Below, piece after piece: positions 24,159 to 32,276 of a stretch of 38,342 nucleotides of DNA (position 1 is the first letter of the stretch; each line of letters begins with the position of its first letter). The notes under the pieces are model-generated. The model was not told the DNA's origin and searched no databases. It saw only the letters and a program-made list of their open reading frames with translations. The DNA comes from Butyricicoccus sp. (GTDB taxonomy: Bacteria; Bacillota; Clostridia; Oscillospirales; Butyricicoccaceae): assembly GCA_020025885.1 (NCBI GenBank), contig JAHHRJ010000019.1, forward strand, positions 1-38,342, read 5' to 3'. The position numbers and the translations under genes were made by a program.

Positions 24159-26627
24159 TCAATTTTCAGGATCATCTTCTTCGCTCTCTGTATTATCAGC
24201 AGGCGGCGTTGTCTGTTCGCCTTCGGATGGAGACTGCGATTGTGTGTTCTCGCCCTCGGTTTCCTCAGATTCTCCTTCTTGTGGTTTTTCTTCCTCATGA
24301 TCTGAGAAGAAGGAATGCTTGCCGTGGCATACACCCAGGGAACCACCTGAAACGATTACATCACCCGAACCGACCGGCTCATTGTCACCACTAAAGGTAT
24401 ATGGTGCATCCTCGATCGATGGTGAGAAATCAATCGGGAATTTGCGTGTGAGATCAAGCTTTGCCACGGTTCTCGTGCGCCAGCATCGTTTGGTCGCAAT
24501 GAGTCCTGTATCACGGCAGATCTTCACATACTTATGCAGATTGCATTCTTCCTTCGGCTCGTCACCCTTCCAGAAACGACCGGTTGAAATGCGGCTGCCG
24601 CGTACATCGTCCGCGCAAGCGCTAACTGGTGCAAGTCCGCTGTCCTCACAATAGCTTGCACGAACAAAATTGGAATCGTCTCCCATATCGAACCGTGCAC
24701 TTGGCAAATCCTGATGGATACGCCGCATGACCGTTGTCCAAAGAGAGAGTGCCGTATTGCCCGATATACCTTCCAAATTATAGCTTTGGTCGTAACCAAA
24801 CCAAGTTGCACCTACATAGTATGGGGTCAGACCACAGAACCATACATCACGCTTGGAAGTTGTCGTACCCGTCTTACCCGCAGTCTCGATGCCATCGATC
24901 GTTGCTCGGCGCCCTGTACCAGAATTTGTAACTTCCTTGAGCACATCCAGCATATAGTATGCAGTTTTTTCATTCTTAAATGCATTGATCTCAATCGGTG
25001 TCGTATAGTCAATGAGCACGTTTCCTTCGCTGTCCTGTACCTTAGAATAGGTGCGGGAACCAGAATACTTGCCATTGTTTGCAAATATGGTGTAGCCTGC
25101 CGCCATTTCGCGCACAGTCGTACCACCATTCATACCACCGAGCGCAAGTGGTGCATAGTCGATATCTGCATTGGGGTTCATGTGTGTAAAGCCCAGTGTA
25201 TCATGCAGGAATGCATAGGAACGCTTGGGCGTGATCATATCGAGCACACGCACTGCCACGCTATTAATCGATCGCGCAACTGCATTGCGAATGACCATCT
25301 GTCCTTGATAACGTCTGTTGTCATTGCGTGGCCAAGCCTTGTCGTTATATACCTTAAACGGCATATCTGTCACAACAGAATATGGCGTGATCAAGCCGTC
25401 ATCCATCGCAGGACCGTAGACTGCAAGCGGCTTGATCGCAGAACCGGGCTGTCTTGCCGTCATCGTTGCACGGTTTGTCAGGAGACTTCCCTGCTTCTTG
25501 CCGCGTCCGCCGACAATGCCCACGATATTTCCCTGTTTGTCTGTGACCACCATGGCTCCCTGTGGAATCGCGCCATTCTTACGCGCTCTTGGGAAGTTTG
25601 CATCATTGATGAACACATCGTCCATGATCTTCTGGATGTTCTGATCGATCGTCGCATAGATCTGCAAACCGCCGGACATGACACGAGAATGCGCGAGGTC
25701 ATAGGAAATACTCTGCCTTTGTTGTAGATCCTCGGTCAGCTCTTGAATGATCGCCTCGGTAAACCAAGAATACGGCTGATTATTCTGCTGCTTATAGTCA
25801 TCCGACTTATAAACCAGCTCGGTACTCAGAGCCTCTTGGTACGCACTTTCTCCAATAAATTCCTGTTCCTTCATTTCATAGAGCACCGTTCTCTGGCGCT
25901 CCTTTACATTTTCAGGGTTTCGGAATGGATTATACCGCGTCGGTGCATTGGGGATGGATGCCAGCACTGCACATTCTGCAAGGTTCAGTTCGCTCAGCTC
26001 CTTGCCAAAATAGGTCATTGCTGCAACTTTGATGCCCGCCGCACGGTTTCCATAAGGGATGGTGTTAAGGTACATCTCTAGGATTTGGTCTTTTGCCGTA
26101 TCTCCTAGATTTTTTTCCAATGCCAGCGCTTGGAAAATCTCATTGATTTTTCGTTTGACCGACTTATCGCTGTTTCCAGTCAGGTTTTTAATGAGCTGCT
26201 GGGTAATGGTCGAGCCACCGCCCGCACCATCATTGCCAGTTGCAAAGCCCTTGATCGCACCCAAGGTACGAATCCAGTCCACACCATGATGAGTATAAAA
26301 GCGTTTGTCCTCAATTGCTACGACTGCATTTTGCAGATCTTTTGGAATTTCGGACAGTTCCACCCATTGACGATTGACATCGCCTTCAAGGGTTTCGTAC
26401 ACCTCATATTCACCCGTATTCGCATTTTTCGCGTAAATCACGGTGGTCTTTGCCAGCTCCCTGCTGTAAGAGGATACGTCAATATCAGAGTTCGGCACAA
26501 CACACATACCAATGTAAAATGCCAGCGCGATGCCGCACAGGCAAGCGGTCATGATCCCGATCAGCGGGATCGCAAAAATCGTCATCACGATTTTTTGTGC
26601 CTTGGAACTCTTTTTCTGTTTTGCCAT
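24159..26627 (-). CDS. Class A penicillin-binding protein (transglycosylase/transpeptidase)
   Basis: Bifunctional peptidoglycan synthase of 822 residues anchored by one membrane segment (about 13-43). The GT51 domain (about 75-250) has the catalytic EDKRFYTHHG (Glu106) and GGSTITQQLIKN; the transpeptidase domain (about 355-640) has SAIK with Ser396, SIN at 453-455 and KTGT at 585-588. Four or more cysteines occur in the post-catalytic region (ASYCEDSG, SACADDV, EECNLH, KICRDTG), a common feature of clostridial PBP1. The C-terminal 50 residues are an acidic Glu/Ser/Thr-rich, low-complexity tail. AGGAGG precedes the ATG by 11 bases. It is transcribed toward the SRP RNA gene with no terminator between. 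Confidence 0.95.
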   Translation of the reverse strand: MAKQKKSSKAQKIVMTIFAIPLIGIMTACLCGIALAFYIGMCVVPNSDIDVSSYSRELAKTTVIYAKNANTGEYEVYETLEGDVNRQWVELSEIPKDLQNAVVAIEDKRFYTHHGVDWIRTLGAIKGFATGNDGAGGGSTITQQLIKNLTGNSDKSVKRKINEIFQALALEKNLGDTAKDQILEMYLNTIPYGNRAAGIKVAAMTYFGKELSELNLAECAVLASIPNAPTRYNPFRNPENVKERQRTVLYEMKEQEFIGESAYQEALSTELVYKSDDYKQQNNQPYSWFTEAIIQELTEDLQQRQSISYDLAHSRVMSGGLQIYATIDQNIQKIMDDVFINDANFPRARKNGAIPQGAMVVTDKQGNIVGIVGGRGKKQGSLLTNRATMTARQPGSAIKPLAVYGPAMDDGLITPYSVVTDMPFKVYNDKAWPRNDNRRYQGQMVIRNAVARSINSVAVRVLDMITPKRSYAFLHDTLGFTHMNPNADIDYAPLALGGMNGGTTVREMAAGYTIFANNGKYSGSRTYSKVQDSEGNVLIDYTTPIEINAFKNEKTAYYMLDVLKEVTNSGTGRRATIDGIETAGKTGTTTSKRDVWFCGLTPYYVGATWFGYDQSYNLEGISGNTALSLWTTVMRRIHQDLPSARFDMGDDSNFVRASYCEDSGLAPVSACADDVRGSRISTGRFWKGDEPKEECNLHKYVKICRDTGLIATKRCWRTRTVAKLDLTRKFPIDFSPSIEDAPYTFSGDNEPVGSGDVIVSGGSLGVCHGKHSFFSDHEEEKPQEGESEETEGENTQSQSPSEGEQTTPPADNTESEEDDPEN

Positions 26628-26839
26628 ATATTCTTATGCCTCCTTCTGCACGGCCGCAAAGGTCGCCGATCCCATGTATTTTCACGCACTGCGTGTACAT
26701 GGCATATAGGCGAATACAGTATATCATATCTCTCCGAAAATTTCCAACATTTTTATTCGGTATGTATGATTCTCCAACCAAAAAGCCATACTGAATCACA
26801 CCATCTATTCTAAAAATCAATTGTTTGGAGGGATATTTT

Positions 26840-27157
26840 ATGCAAATTCACAATCGTTCGCTTGGCTTTAATATCGTCATCTTATCGCTCACTTTTCTCG
26901 CAGTGATCCTGCTTCTTTTTTCTTTATTATGGCCAAAACCCATTGCTTCTAGCACCCCCTTGCCTGAAAATCTATACACCGCAAAAAGTGTTGGGCATCA
27001 GGTTGTGATCTACCAAAGCGGGCGTCCGGAACCTATTATGATGACCGGAATCGATATCCGCACGCTGCCCCCTGTTGACCAACAGGCACTCTCCGAAGGC
27101 ATTTCCCTGCGAGATGCCACTGCGCTTGCACACCTTTTGGAGGACTATGACGCATAA
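26840..27157 (+). CDS. BofC-like C-terminal-domain protein, single-pass membrane
   Basis: 105 residues with an N-terminal membrane segment (about 10-34, IVILSLTFLAVILLLFSLLW) and an extracytoplasmic domain reading YTAKSVGHQVVIYQSGRPEP, then LPPVDQQALSEGI and LLEDYDA. This pattern resembles the C-terminal domain of BofC, the forespore protein acting in sigma-K checkpoint signalling, and similar short clostridial proteins. GGAGGG lies 7 bases before the chosen ATG; a start at 26825 is less good. It lies 60-70 bases before the sporulation-type deacetylase gene, so a spore role is inferred. BofC homology is by eye only. Confidence 0.65.
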   Translation: MQIHNRSLGFNIVILSLTFLAVILLLFSLLWPKPIASSTPLPENLYTAKSVGHQVVIYQSGRPEPIMMTGIDIRTLPPVDQQALSEGISLRDATALAHLLEDYDA

Positions 27158-27216
27158 CCGCTATCATATCACACCGTCTATTCGCATACAGTGTATCACA
27201 AACTGTATGGAAGGCG

Positions 27217-28056
27217 GTGTGTATCTTGTTCTTATCCCCCAAGCAGATGCGAAAGATCCGCTCGGTTCTGGCTGTTACAACGCTGATCCTCGCCCTTGCT
27301 GGTGCAGGTGCTTTTTATCAGGCACATTTTGGTCCCGTTTCCACTGTTTCAGCAGAGATCACCAACTGGGGTCTCTCCTTTCAGACCCCCGGTCAGCCAC
27401 CCATCGGCAACGCATCTTCTAAAGAGTTGGAAGCCCTATCCGCGCGGTATTTGGGTGATCCCAGCAAGCCTGTCATCTATCTGACATTTGATTGCGGCTA
27501 TGAAAACGGCAATATGCCAGCCATTTTGGACGCACTCAAAAAGCATCATGCGCCCGGCACATTTTTCCTCGTGGGAAATTTCCTGCAAACCGAGCCTGAT
27601 CTTGTGCGCCGCATGGTCGAGGACGGGCATTTGGTCGGCAACCACACCATGACACACCCGGATATGTCGCGTATTTCTAACATCGACGCATTCCGTGCGG
27701 AACTGGAAGGCGTGGAAAAGCTGTATCAGGAGATCACTGGCTCGCCTATGCCCAAGCTCTATCGTCCGCCGCAGGGAAAATTCAACAAGGAAAACCTGCG
27801 GCAAGCACAATCCCTCGGCTATACCACCGTCTTTTGGTCACTTGCCTATGTAGACTGGTATGCAGATAACCAACCCACCCGCGAGCAGGCGTTTGATAAA
27901 CTGCTGCCCCGTATTCATAACGGCGCGATCGTACTTCTGCACTCCACTTCATCCACCAACGCACAAATTCTGGATGAACTTTTGACCAAGTGGGAGGAAG
28001 CAGGCTATACGTTTGGCAAGCTGTCCGATATCGCCTTACAGCCGCTCACTACTTGA
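27217..28056 (+). CDS. pdaA: PdaA-like polysaccharide deacetylase (muramic delta-lactam type)
   Basis: CE4-family de-N-acetylase that in spore formers removes acetyl groups from muramic acid during cortex synthesis. About 279 residues: an N-terminal membrane or signal segment (VLAVTTLILALAGAGAFY), then the NodB domain with VIYLTFDCGYENG, zinc ligands in GNHTMTHPD, YRPPQGKF and VLLHSTSSTNAQILDELL. The GYENG and HPDMSRI words are characteristic of PdaA rather than PdaB. Start is uncertain: GTG 27217 is very close to GGAAGG, while TTG at 27226 has a better spacing of 11. It is paired with the BofC-like gene and ends in a bidirectional terminator. Confidence 0.88.
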   Translation: MCILFLSPKQMRKIRSVLAVTTLILALAGAGAFYQAHFGPVSTVSAEITNWGLSFQTPGQPPIGNASSKELEALSARYLGDPSKPVIYLTFDCGYENGNMPAILDALKKHHAPGTFFLVGNFLQTEPDLVRRMVEDGHLVGNHTMTHPDMSRISNIDAFRAELEGVEKLYQEITGSPMPKLYRPPQGKFNKENLRQAQSLGYTTVFWSLAYVDWYADNQPTREQAFDKLLPRIHNGAIVLLHSTSSTNAQILDELLTKWEEAGYTFGKLSDIALQPLTT

Positions 28057-28095
28057 TAGACGCAAATCAATTGCATCTGGTTCCATATTTAAAAG

Positions 28096-28147
28096 AAAAA
28101 GTCTGGGCGTTTCTGTCAAATGACAGACCCCCAGACTTTTTTATTTT
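28096..28147. terminator. Bidirectional terminator of pdaA, formerly also of aroF
   Basis: AAAAGTCTGGG pairs with CCCAGACTTTT; an inner CTGTCA/TGACAG stem extends it. A-run and T-run flank it, so it works in both directions. The MITE at 28151 now separates it from aroF. Confidence 0.88.
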
Positions 28148-28150
28148 TTA

Positions 28151-28310
28151 GGGCGTATCTGAAAACAAAAAAATCGACGAATTTTTCGCAGTGAGTGCAT
28201 AGATGCAAGGCAAAAACGCAGGAATCCTTAATGGATTCCGCGTATTTTTAACACAGCAGATTCCGCTCATTGTAGAAAAAGATCAGAATTTCGACTTTTC
28301 AGATAACCCC
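28151..28310 (+). mobile_element. 160-bp MITE-like element, copy 2, at the aroF stop codon
   Basis: Terminal inverted repeats GGGCGTATCTGAAAA and TTTTCAGATAACCCC, flanked by TA at 28149-28150 and 28311-28312. The interior has an inverted repeat GGAATCC-5-GGATTCC with flanking A- and T-runs. The aroF stop codon on the minus strand is TAG, made of the TA target plus the first G of the element. Confidence 0.85.
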
Positions 28311-29332
28311 TAGTTTGCGGTTTGAAGCTGCTTTTCTTCAAACGCAACACGACGCTTGACGTCTGCCATCACATCATCAAACATCGGAATATTCAGTGAC
28401 TGTGCACCATCGCAAAGCGCACGCTTTGGATCGTTGTGCACCTCGATCATCAGACCGTCTGCACCCGCTGCAATCGCAGAACGGGAAAGCGGCGCTACCA
28501 TATCACGACGACCTGCCGCATGGCTTGGATCAATGATAATTGGCAAATGACTCAGTGTCTTGATGAGCGGCACAGCTGAGATATCCAGATTGTTACGGAT
28601 CATGGTTTCAAAGGTACGGATGCCGCGCTCACAGAACATCACGTTATGGTTGCCGCCTGCGAAGATATACTCTGCCGCCATCAGGAACTCTTCCATGGTT
28701 GCAGACAGTCCACGCTTTAACAGAATCGGCTTATTCGAGCGTCCCAGCTCTTTGAGCAGCATAAAGTTCTGCATATTACGTGCACCGAGCTGAATGATAT
28801 CCACATCCGAGAACAGATCCAGATGCTTTTCACTCATGATTTCTGTGACAATCGGCAGACCAGTCTGACGCTTTGCTTCCAAGAGCAGCTTAAGCCCTTC
28901 TGCTTCCATGCCCTGAAAAGAGTACGGAGAAGTTCTCGGCTTGAATGCACCGCCGCGCAGGAATGATGCCCCCGCCTTCTTTACTGCCTCTGCAACCTCC
29001 AAGATCTGGTCCTCATTTTCAACCGAACACGGACCAGCAAACACATTAAAATATCCCTCACCGATCTTGCGTCCGCAAACCTCTAAGATGGTATCCTGCG
29101 GATGCATCTTGCGGTTGACGCTCTTAAACGGCTCTGTAACACGCTGTACCCGCTCGACAAGGTCATAAACCATGATGTCGCTCTCATCAATTCGGGAAGT
29201 ATCGCCTAACAGTCCGATAATCGTGGTAGAAGATCCTTCGGAATAGTTGGTGTTCAGCCCCATATCATGGAAATGCTCAATCAAGCGGTTGACGCGTTCT
29301 TTATCTGGATTTGGCTTCAAAACGACAATCAT
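28310..29332 (-). CDS. aroF: 3-deoxy-7-phosphoheptulonate (DAHP) synthase
   Basis: First step of the shikimate pathway: phosphoenolpyruvate plus erythrose-4-phosphate to DAHP. 340 residues of the I-beta type: an N-terminal ferredoxin-like regulatory domain (about 1-70, MIVVLKPNPDKERVNRL) as in Thermotoga DAHP synthase, which mediates feedback by Tyr/Phe, then the TIM barrel with FAGPCSVE, RGGAFKPRTSPYSFQG, LLKRGLSAT and DPSHAAGRR. Length is normal. The stop codon is shared with a MITE insertion (see 28151-28310), but the protein end is probably unchanged. Its own promoter lies at 29390-29417. Confidence 0.96.
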   Translation of the reverse strand: MIVVLKPNPDKERVNRLIEHFHDMGLNTNYSEGSSTTIIGLLGDTSRIDESDIMVYDLVERVQRVTEPFKSVNRKMHPQDTILEVCGRKIGEGYFNVFAGPCSVENEDQILEVAEAVKKAGASFLRGGAFKPRTSPYSFQGMEAEGLKLLLEAKRQTGLPIVTEIMSEKHLDLFSDVDIIQLGARNMQNFMLLKELGRSNKPILLKRGLSATMEEFLMAAEYIFAGGNHNVMFCERGIRTFETMIRNNLDISAVPLIKTLSHLPIIIDPSHAAGRRDMVAPLSRSAIAAGADGLMIEVHNDPKRALCDGAQSLNIPMFDDVMADVKRRVAFEEKQLQTAN

Positions 29333-29389
29333 GCTTCTTAATCCTTTCAGTAAAATAAAATAATGCCTAAATTTGGTGTACTGAAAGTC

Positions 29390-29417
29390 ATTATAACATA
29401 TTAGCAGATAAAAGCAA
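29390..29417 (-). promoter_or_regulatory. aroF promoter
   Basis: TTGCTT (29412-29417), 16-base spacer, TATAAT (29390-29395) on the minus strand, about 58 bases before the ATG. Confidence 0.65.
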
Positions 29418-29431
29418 CTGTTTTTAAATGT

Positions 29432-30145
29432 TTATTTTACATCATTTTCTTTAAAATAAGTATAATTATCTTGTACCATATCGCAAAATTCATCCCAACG
29501 ATTTTCGGTGATCAGGCGCGCTGGACAAACTTTTCCGGAAAAATCCTGATGCTTTTTGAGTGCATCCATTCCCAGATCATGCTTATATAAGAGATATCCT
29601 GCTAAAATCGCGCCATTTTGCAGCGTCTTTTCATAGTCATTGTCCTCTGCCACACATAACTCAATGCCAATGCCGCTGGTGTTACCGCCCTCCGGCTGCA
29701 TGCCATCGCCCGCGTGATACGCGGACTCATTGTCTGGAATGTGGTGATAGCCCTCATGATCATCTACGGTATAATGCCATGACAACTTTTCTCGCATCGC
29801 ATTCTGATGAATAAACGCATCATGCCGCGCCGCATTGGCTCCCACAGTAAAATTATCTGTTTCATGGATCACAACATAGAGCACTTTGCGCTTTCCGTGA
29901 ATCCGCCCAACCGCATCTTCATCAATAAAGTGCTCATATACCGGAAATCCTCTCAGTTCTTGCACTGCATACACTTCCGGCTCTTCCTCAGACCGATCAT
30001 GATGCAGTAAACGACTCACACCAAATCCAATCCCAAAAAGAATCAAAAACGCCACAACCAAAACAATCAGCGGACGAAAATTGCGCCGTCTGCGCCGTCT
30101 GCTGGTTGGTGCAGCATGTGATGCATGAAATGCGATGATCTTCAT
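29432..30145 (-). CDS. Membrane-anchored N-acetylmuramoyl-L-alanine amidase (Amidase_2)
   Basis: Zinc amidase that cuts the bond between muramic acid and L-Ala of peptidoglycan. 237 residues: a basic cytoplasmic stretch (SRRRRRRNF), one membrane segment (about 25-46), a short linker and the Amidase_2 domain from about 85. Zinc ligand candidates are His in YVVIHET, His in SAYHAGDG and Cys/Asp-region in GKVCPARL; WHYTVDDHEG and GIELCVAED are family hallmarks. It is a single-gene unit with a promoter at 30168-30197. Role could be in vegetative turnover or spore germination; sequence does not decide. Confidence 0.9.
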   Translation of the reverse strand: MKIIAFHASHAAPTSRRRRRRNFRPLIVLVVAFLILFGIGFGVSRLLHHDRSEEEPEVYAVQELRGFPVYEHFIDEDAVGRIHGKRKVLYVVIHETDNFTVGANAARHDAFIHQNAMREKLSWHYTVDDHEGYHHIPDNESAYHAGDGMQPEGGNTSGIGIELCVAEDNDYEKTLQNGAILAGYLLYKHDLGMDALKKHQDFSGKVCPARLITENRWDEFCDMVQDNYTYFKENDVK

Positions 30146-30167
30146 TTCCAGTCCCCCTTATTGCTTT

Positions 30168-30197
30168 ATCATACTACGGTTTCCCCTTCCGATGCAA
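30168..30197 (-). promoter_or_regulatory. Amidase promoter
   Basis: TTGCAT (30192-30197), 18-base spacer, TATGAT (30168-30173) on the minus strand. Confidence 0.55.
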
Positions 30198-30252
30198 ATA
30201 TTCTGCCTTTAATTTTTTGTAAATTTCGCATTCAAACAGTTCGAAAAAGGGA

Positions 30253-30281
30253 TTGTCGTGCCAGAAAATCCATGGTACAAT
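30253..30281 (+). promoter_or_regulatory. Promoter of the nicotinamidase-like gene
   Basis: TTGTCG (30253-30258), 17-base spacer, TACAAT (30276-30281). Confidence 0.55.
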
Positions 30282-30322
30282 CAACTTAAACCAACGATAC
30301 CCAAACATATGAGGTGAACGCT

Positions 30323-30877
30323 ATGAATCGACTCTTGGCGATTATTGACTACCAAAATGATTTCGTTTCGGGAAGTCTTGGATTCCCTGGCGCAGAGCAG
30401 CTGGATGCTGGAATCGCGAAGCTAGCACAAAGCTATCTTGCAGAGCGCAACCCCATTCTCATTACCTACGATACGCATGATTCGGATTATTTAGAAACAC
30501 GAGAGGGTAAAGCTTTACCCATTCCCCACTGTACACCCAATACAGAGGGCTGGCGGCTTTATGGCAAAACCCAGGAATGCATCAGCTGTACCTGTGCATC
30601 GAACCTTATTTTTCCGGTTTCCAAGACTGCTTTCGGCATTGCACCAGAAGACCTCATCCGCCTCAAAGAACAGCTTGGTCCAATCGATGAAATCGTTGTT
30701 GTTGGACTGGTCAGCAATATGTGTGTAATGGCGAATGTCTGCACCTTACAGGCAGCTTGGCCCAATGCACAGATCGTGGTAGACGCATCGCTGTGTGCAA
30801 GTTTTGATTCTGTTTTGCATCAAAAAGCGTTAGATGTGATGGCTGGTATGCAGATCAAGGTCATCCATAACGCCTAA
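30323..30877 (+). CDS. Isochorismatase-family cysteine hydrolase, nicotinamidase-like
   Basis: Cytoplasmic hydrolase of 184 residues. The catalytic triad expected for nicotinamidase/isochorismatase-type hydrolases is present: D9 (IIDYQNDF), K101 (SKTAFG) and C134 (GLVSNMCVMA). The PIPHCTPNTEGW stretch corresponds to the metal/substrate region. Nicotinamide to nicotinate in NAD salvage is a reasonable guess, but substrate range in this family is wide. GAGGTG lies 6 bases before ATG 30323; an earlier GTG at 30314 overlaps that site. It precedes pta with its own promoter in between. Confidence 0.85.
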   Translation: MNRLLAIIDYQNDFVSGSLGFPGAEQLDAGIAKLAQSYLAERNPILITYDTHDSDYLETREGKALPIPHCTPNTEGWRLYGKTQECISCTCASNLIFPVSKTAFGIAPEDLIRLKEQLGPIDEIVVVGLVSNMCVMANVCTLQAAWPNAQIVVDASLCASFDSVLHQKALDVMAGMQIKVIHNA

Positions 30878-30943
30878 TGCGCGGTATCGCAAAGCAAGTT
30901 CTCATGCACGCAAACATTTTTGAGAAACTTCTGCCCACACTGC

Positions 30944-30973
30944 TTGTGCTTCGTGGGTAAGTTGGTGTATAAT
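30944..30973 (+). promoter_or_regulatory. pta promoter
   Basis: TTGTGC (30944-30949), 18-base spacer, consensus TATAAT (30968-30973), with AGGAGG downstream before the ATG. Confidence 0.65.
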
Positions 30974-31006
30974 ATCAACAAAAGACTCTAGGAGGTTATT
31001 GGAATT

Positions 31007-31978
31007 ATGTTAGAAAATCTGATTGCCACATTAAAAGCAAATCCTCGTTCCATCGTTTTCACCGAGGGCGCTGATCCTCGTATTCTAGGTGCAGCGGCTC
31101 GCCTGAAGCAGGACGAAATCCTGACCCCAATTCTCATCGGCAACGTTGAGGAAGTAAAGACCGCTGCAGCTGCTGGCGCATTTGAGATTGACGGCATCGA
31201 GATCATCGACCCACTGACCTATCCAGAAATGGATGCTATGGTACAGCTGATGGTTGAGCTGCGCAAGGGCAAGATGAGTGAAGAGGACTGCCGCAAGGCA
31301 CTGTCCAAGGGCAACTACTTTGGCACCATGCTCGTTAAGATGGGCAAGGCAGACGCTCTGCTCGGCGGCGCAACTTACTCCACCGCTGACACCGTTCGTC
31401 CAGCGCTCCAGATCATCAAGACCAAGCCAGGTAACAAGATTGTATCTTCCTGCTTCATTCTGCATCGTGCAACCGCAGAGGGTGAAGAAAAGTATGCAAT
31501 GGGTGACTGCGCAATCAACATCACGCCAAGCGAGGACGATCTGGTTGAAATCGCGATCGAGACTGCACGCACTGCTGAAATCTTTGGTATTGACCCACGC
31601 GTTGCAATGCTCTCCTACTCTACCCTTGGCTCTGGTAAGGGCGACTCTGTTGACATGGTACGCAACGCAACCGCAAAGGTAAAGGAAGCTGCTCCGCAGC
31701 TCGCTGTCGATGGCGAACTGCAGTTTGACGCTGCATTCTCCCCAGTTGTTGCCGAAACCAAGTGCAAGGGCTCTCCAGTTGCAGGTCATGCAAACACCTT
31801 TATCTTCCCAGACATCAATGCTGGTAACATTGGTTATAAGATCGCACAGCGTCTGGGCGGCTTTGAGGCATTTGGTCCAATCCTTCAGGGTCTGAATGCA
31901 CCGATCAATGACCTGTCTCGTGGCTGCAACACCGAAGAAGTTTACAAGATGGCAATTATCACGACTGCACTCAAGTAA
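31007..31978 (+). CDS. pta: Phosphate acetyltransferase
   Basis: Interconverts acetyl-CoA and acetyl-phosphate. 323 residues, the size of the stand-alone short Pta. Visible family segments are IVFTEGADPRILGAAARL, the GGATYSTADTVRPALQII region, SYSTLGSGKGDSVDMV and the C-terminal LNDLSRG-type motif (here APINDLSRGCNTEEVY). Codon use is noticeably biased, consistent with high expression. ackA is not adjacent. Phosphate butyryltransferase is an alternative, but the length and C-terminal motif favour Pta. Confidence 0.95.
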   Translation: MLENLIATLKANPRSIVFTEGADPRILGAAARLKQDEILTPILIGNVEEVKTAAAAGAFEIDGIEIIDPLTYPEMDAMVQLMVELRKGKMSEEDCRKALSKGNYFGTMLVKMGKADALLGGATYSTADTVRPALQIIKTKPGNKIVSSCFILHRATAEGEEKYAMGDCAINITPSEDDLVEIAIETARTAEIFGIDPRVAMLSYSTLGSGKGDSVDMVRNATAKVKEAAPQLAVDGELQFDAAFSPVVAETKCKGSPVAGHANTFIFPDINAGNIGYKIAQRLGGFEAFGPILQGLNAPINDLSRGCNTEEVYKMAIITTALK

Positions 31979-31985
31979 TTTCTCA

Positions 31986-32045
31986 GTGTGTCCTCGCTTT
32001 CTGCAAGGACACACATGAGACTGTCGAAAAACTTTGACAGTCTTT
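31986..32045 (+). terminator. Tandem hairpins after pta
   Basis: First stem GTGTGTCCT/AGGACACAC (31986-32014); second stem AGACTGTC/GACAGTCT (32018-32043) followed by TTT. The second resembles the hairpin after rex. Confidence 0.7.
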
Positions 32046-32187
32046 CCAGAGGAACTCAGTCCCCCTAGATACAGAGCAAATCTGCTCCGTTTTGCGTGAC
32101 TTGACCAGCAAACTTGGTCACAGCCTTAGCGGAAAGTGACCCACCCAGTTGCTTTCCACTAAGGCGCACGTTATGTGGGTCGCGGGC
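32046..32187. other. Structured region with possible pseudoknot between pta and the AI-2E gene
   Basis: Successive stems on the plus strand: GAGCA/TGCTC near 32083, TGACCA/TGGTCA (32102-32120), then a 14-position stem 32123-32136 with 32152-32165 (13 pairs, one C-A mismatch), whose loop holds GACCCAC (32138-32144), a perfect partner of GTGGGTC (32175-32181). The last two stems overlap as in an H-type pseudoknot, or are alternatives. No coding frame with a ribosome site is present. It could be a small RNA or a repeat element. Confidence 0.45.
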
Positions 32188-32242
32188 AAAATCCAAGGCA
32201 CATGTCCTTGGATTTTGAAATTTTTAAGTTGCTTCGCTCCAA
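32188..32242 (+). repeat. Palindromic repeat B, copy 2
   Basis: 55 bases, same length as and nearly identical to 19416-19470, beginning with the 11-bp-arm hairpin AAAATCCAAGG/CCTTGGATTTT. Confidence 0.85.
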
Positions 32243-32246
32243 ACAA

Positions 32247-32276
32247 AAATGGCATGGAACTCCATGCCATTTTTTA
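32247..32276. terminator. Terminator of the AI-2E gene unit
   Basis: AAAATGGCATGGA / TCCATGCCATTTT stem with A-run and T-run on both sides, directly adjoining the stop codon. Confidence 0.88.

Noticed and set aside
24714..25727. 337-codon plus-strand open frame
   Set aside because: It is antisense to the PBP gene, with shadow-type composition.
30962..30981. Possible Rex site over the pta -10 box (TTGGTG...CAACAA)
   Set aside because: The half-sites deviate too much from TTGTTAA/TTAACAA and the symmetry is poor compared with the acn site.
31085..32014. 309-codon minus-strand open frame
   Set aside because: It is antisense to the strongly biased pta gene and extends into its terminator.
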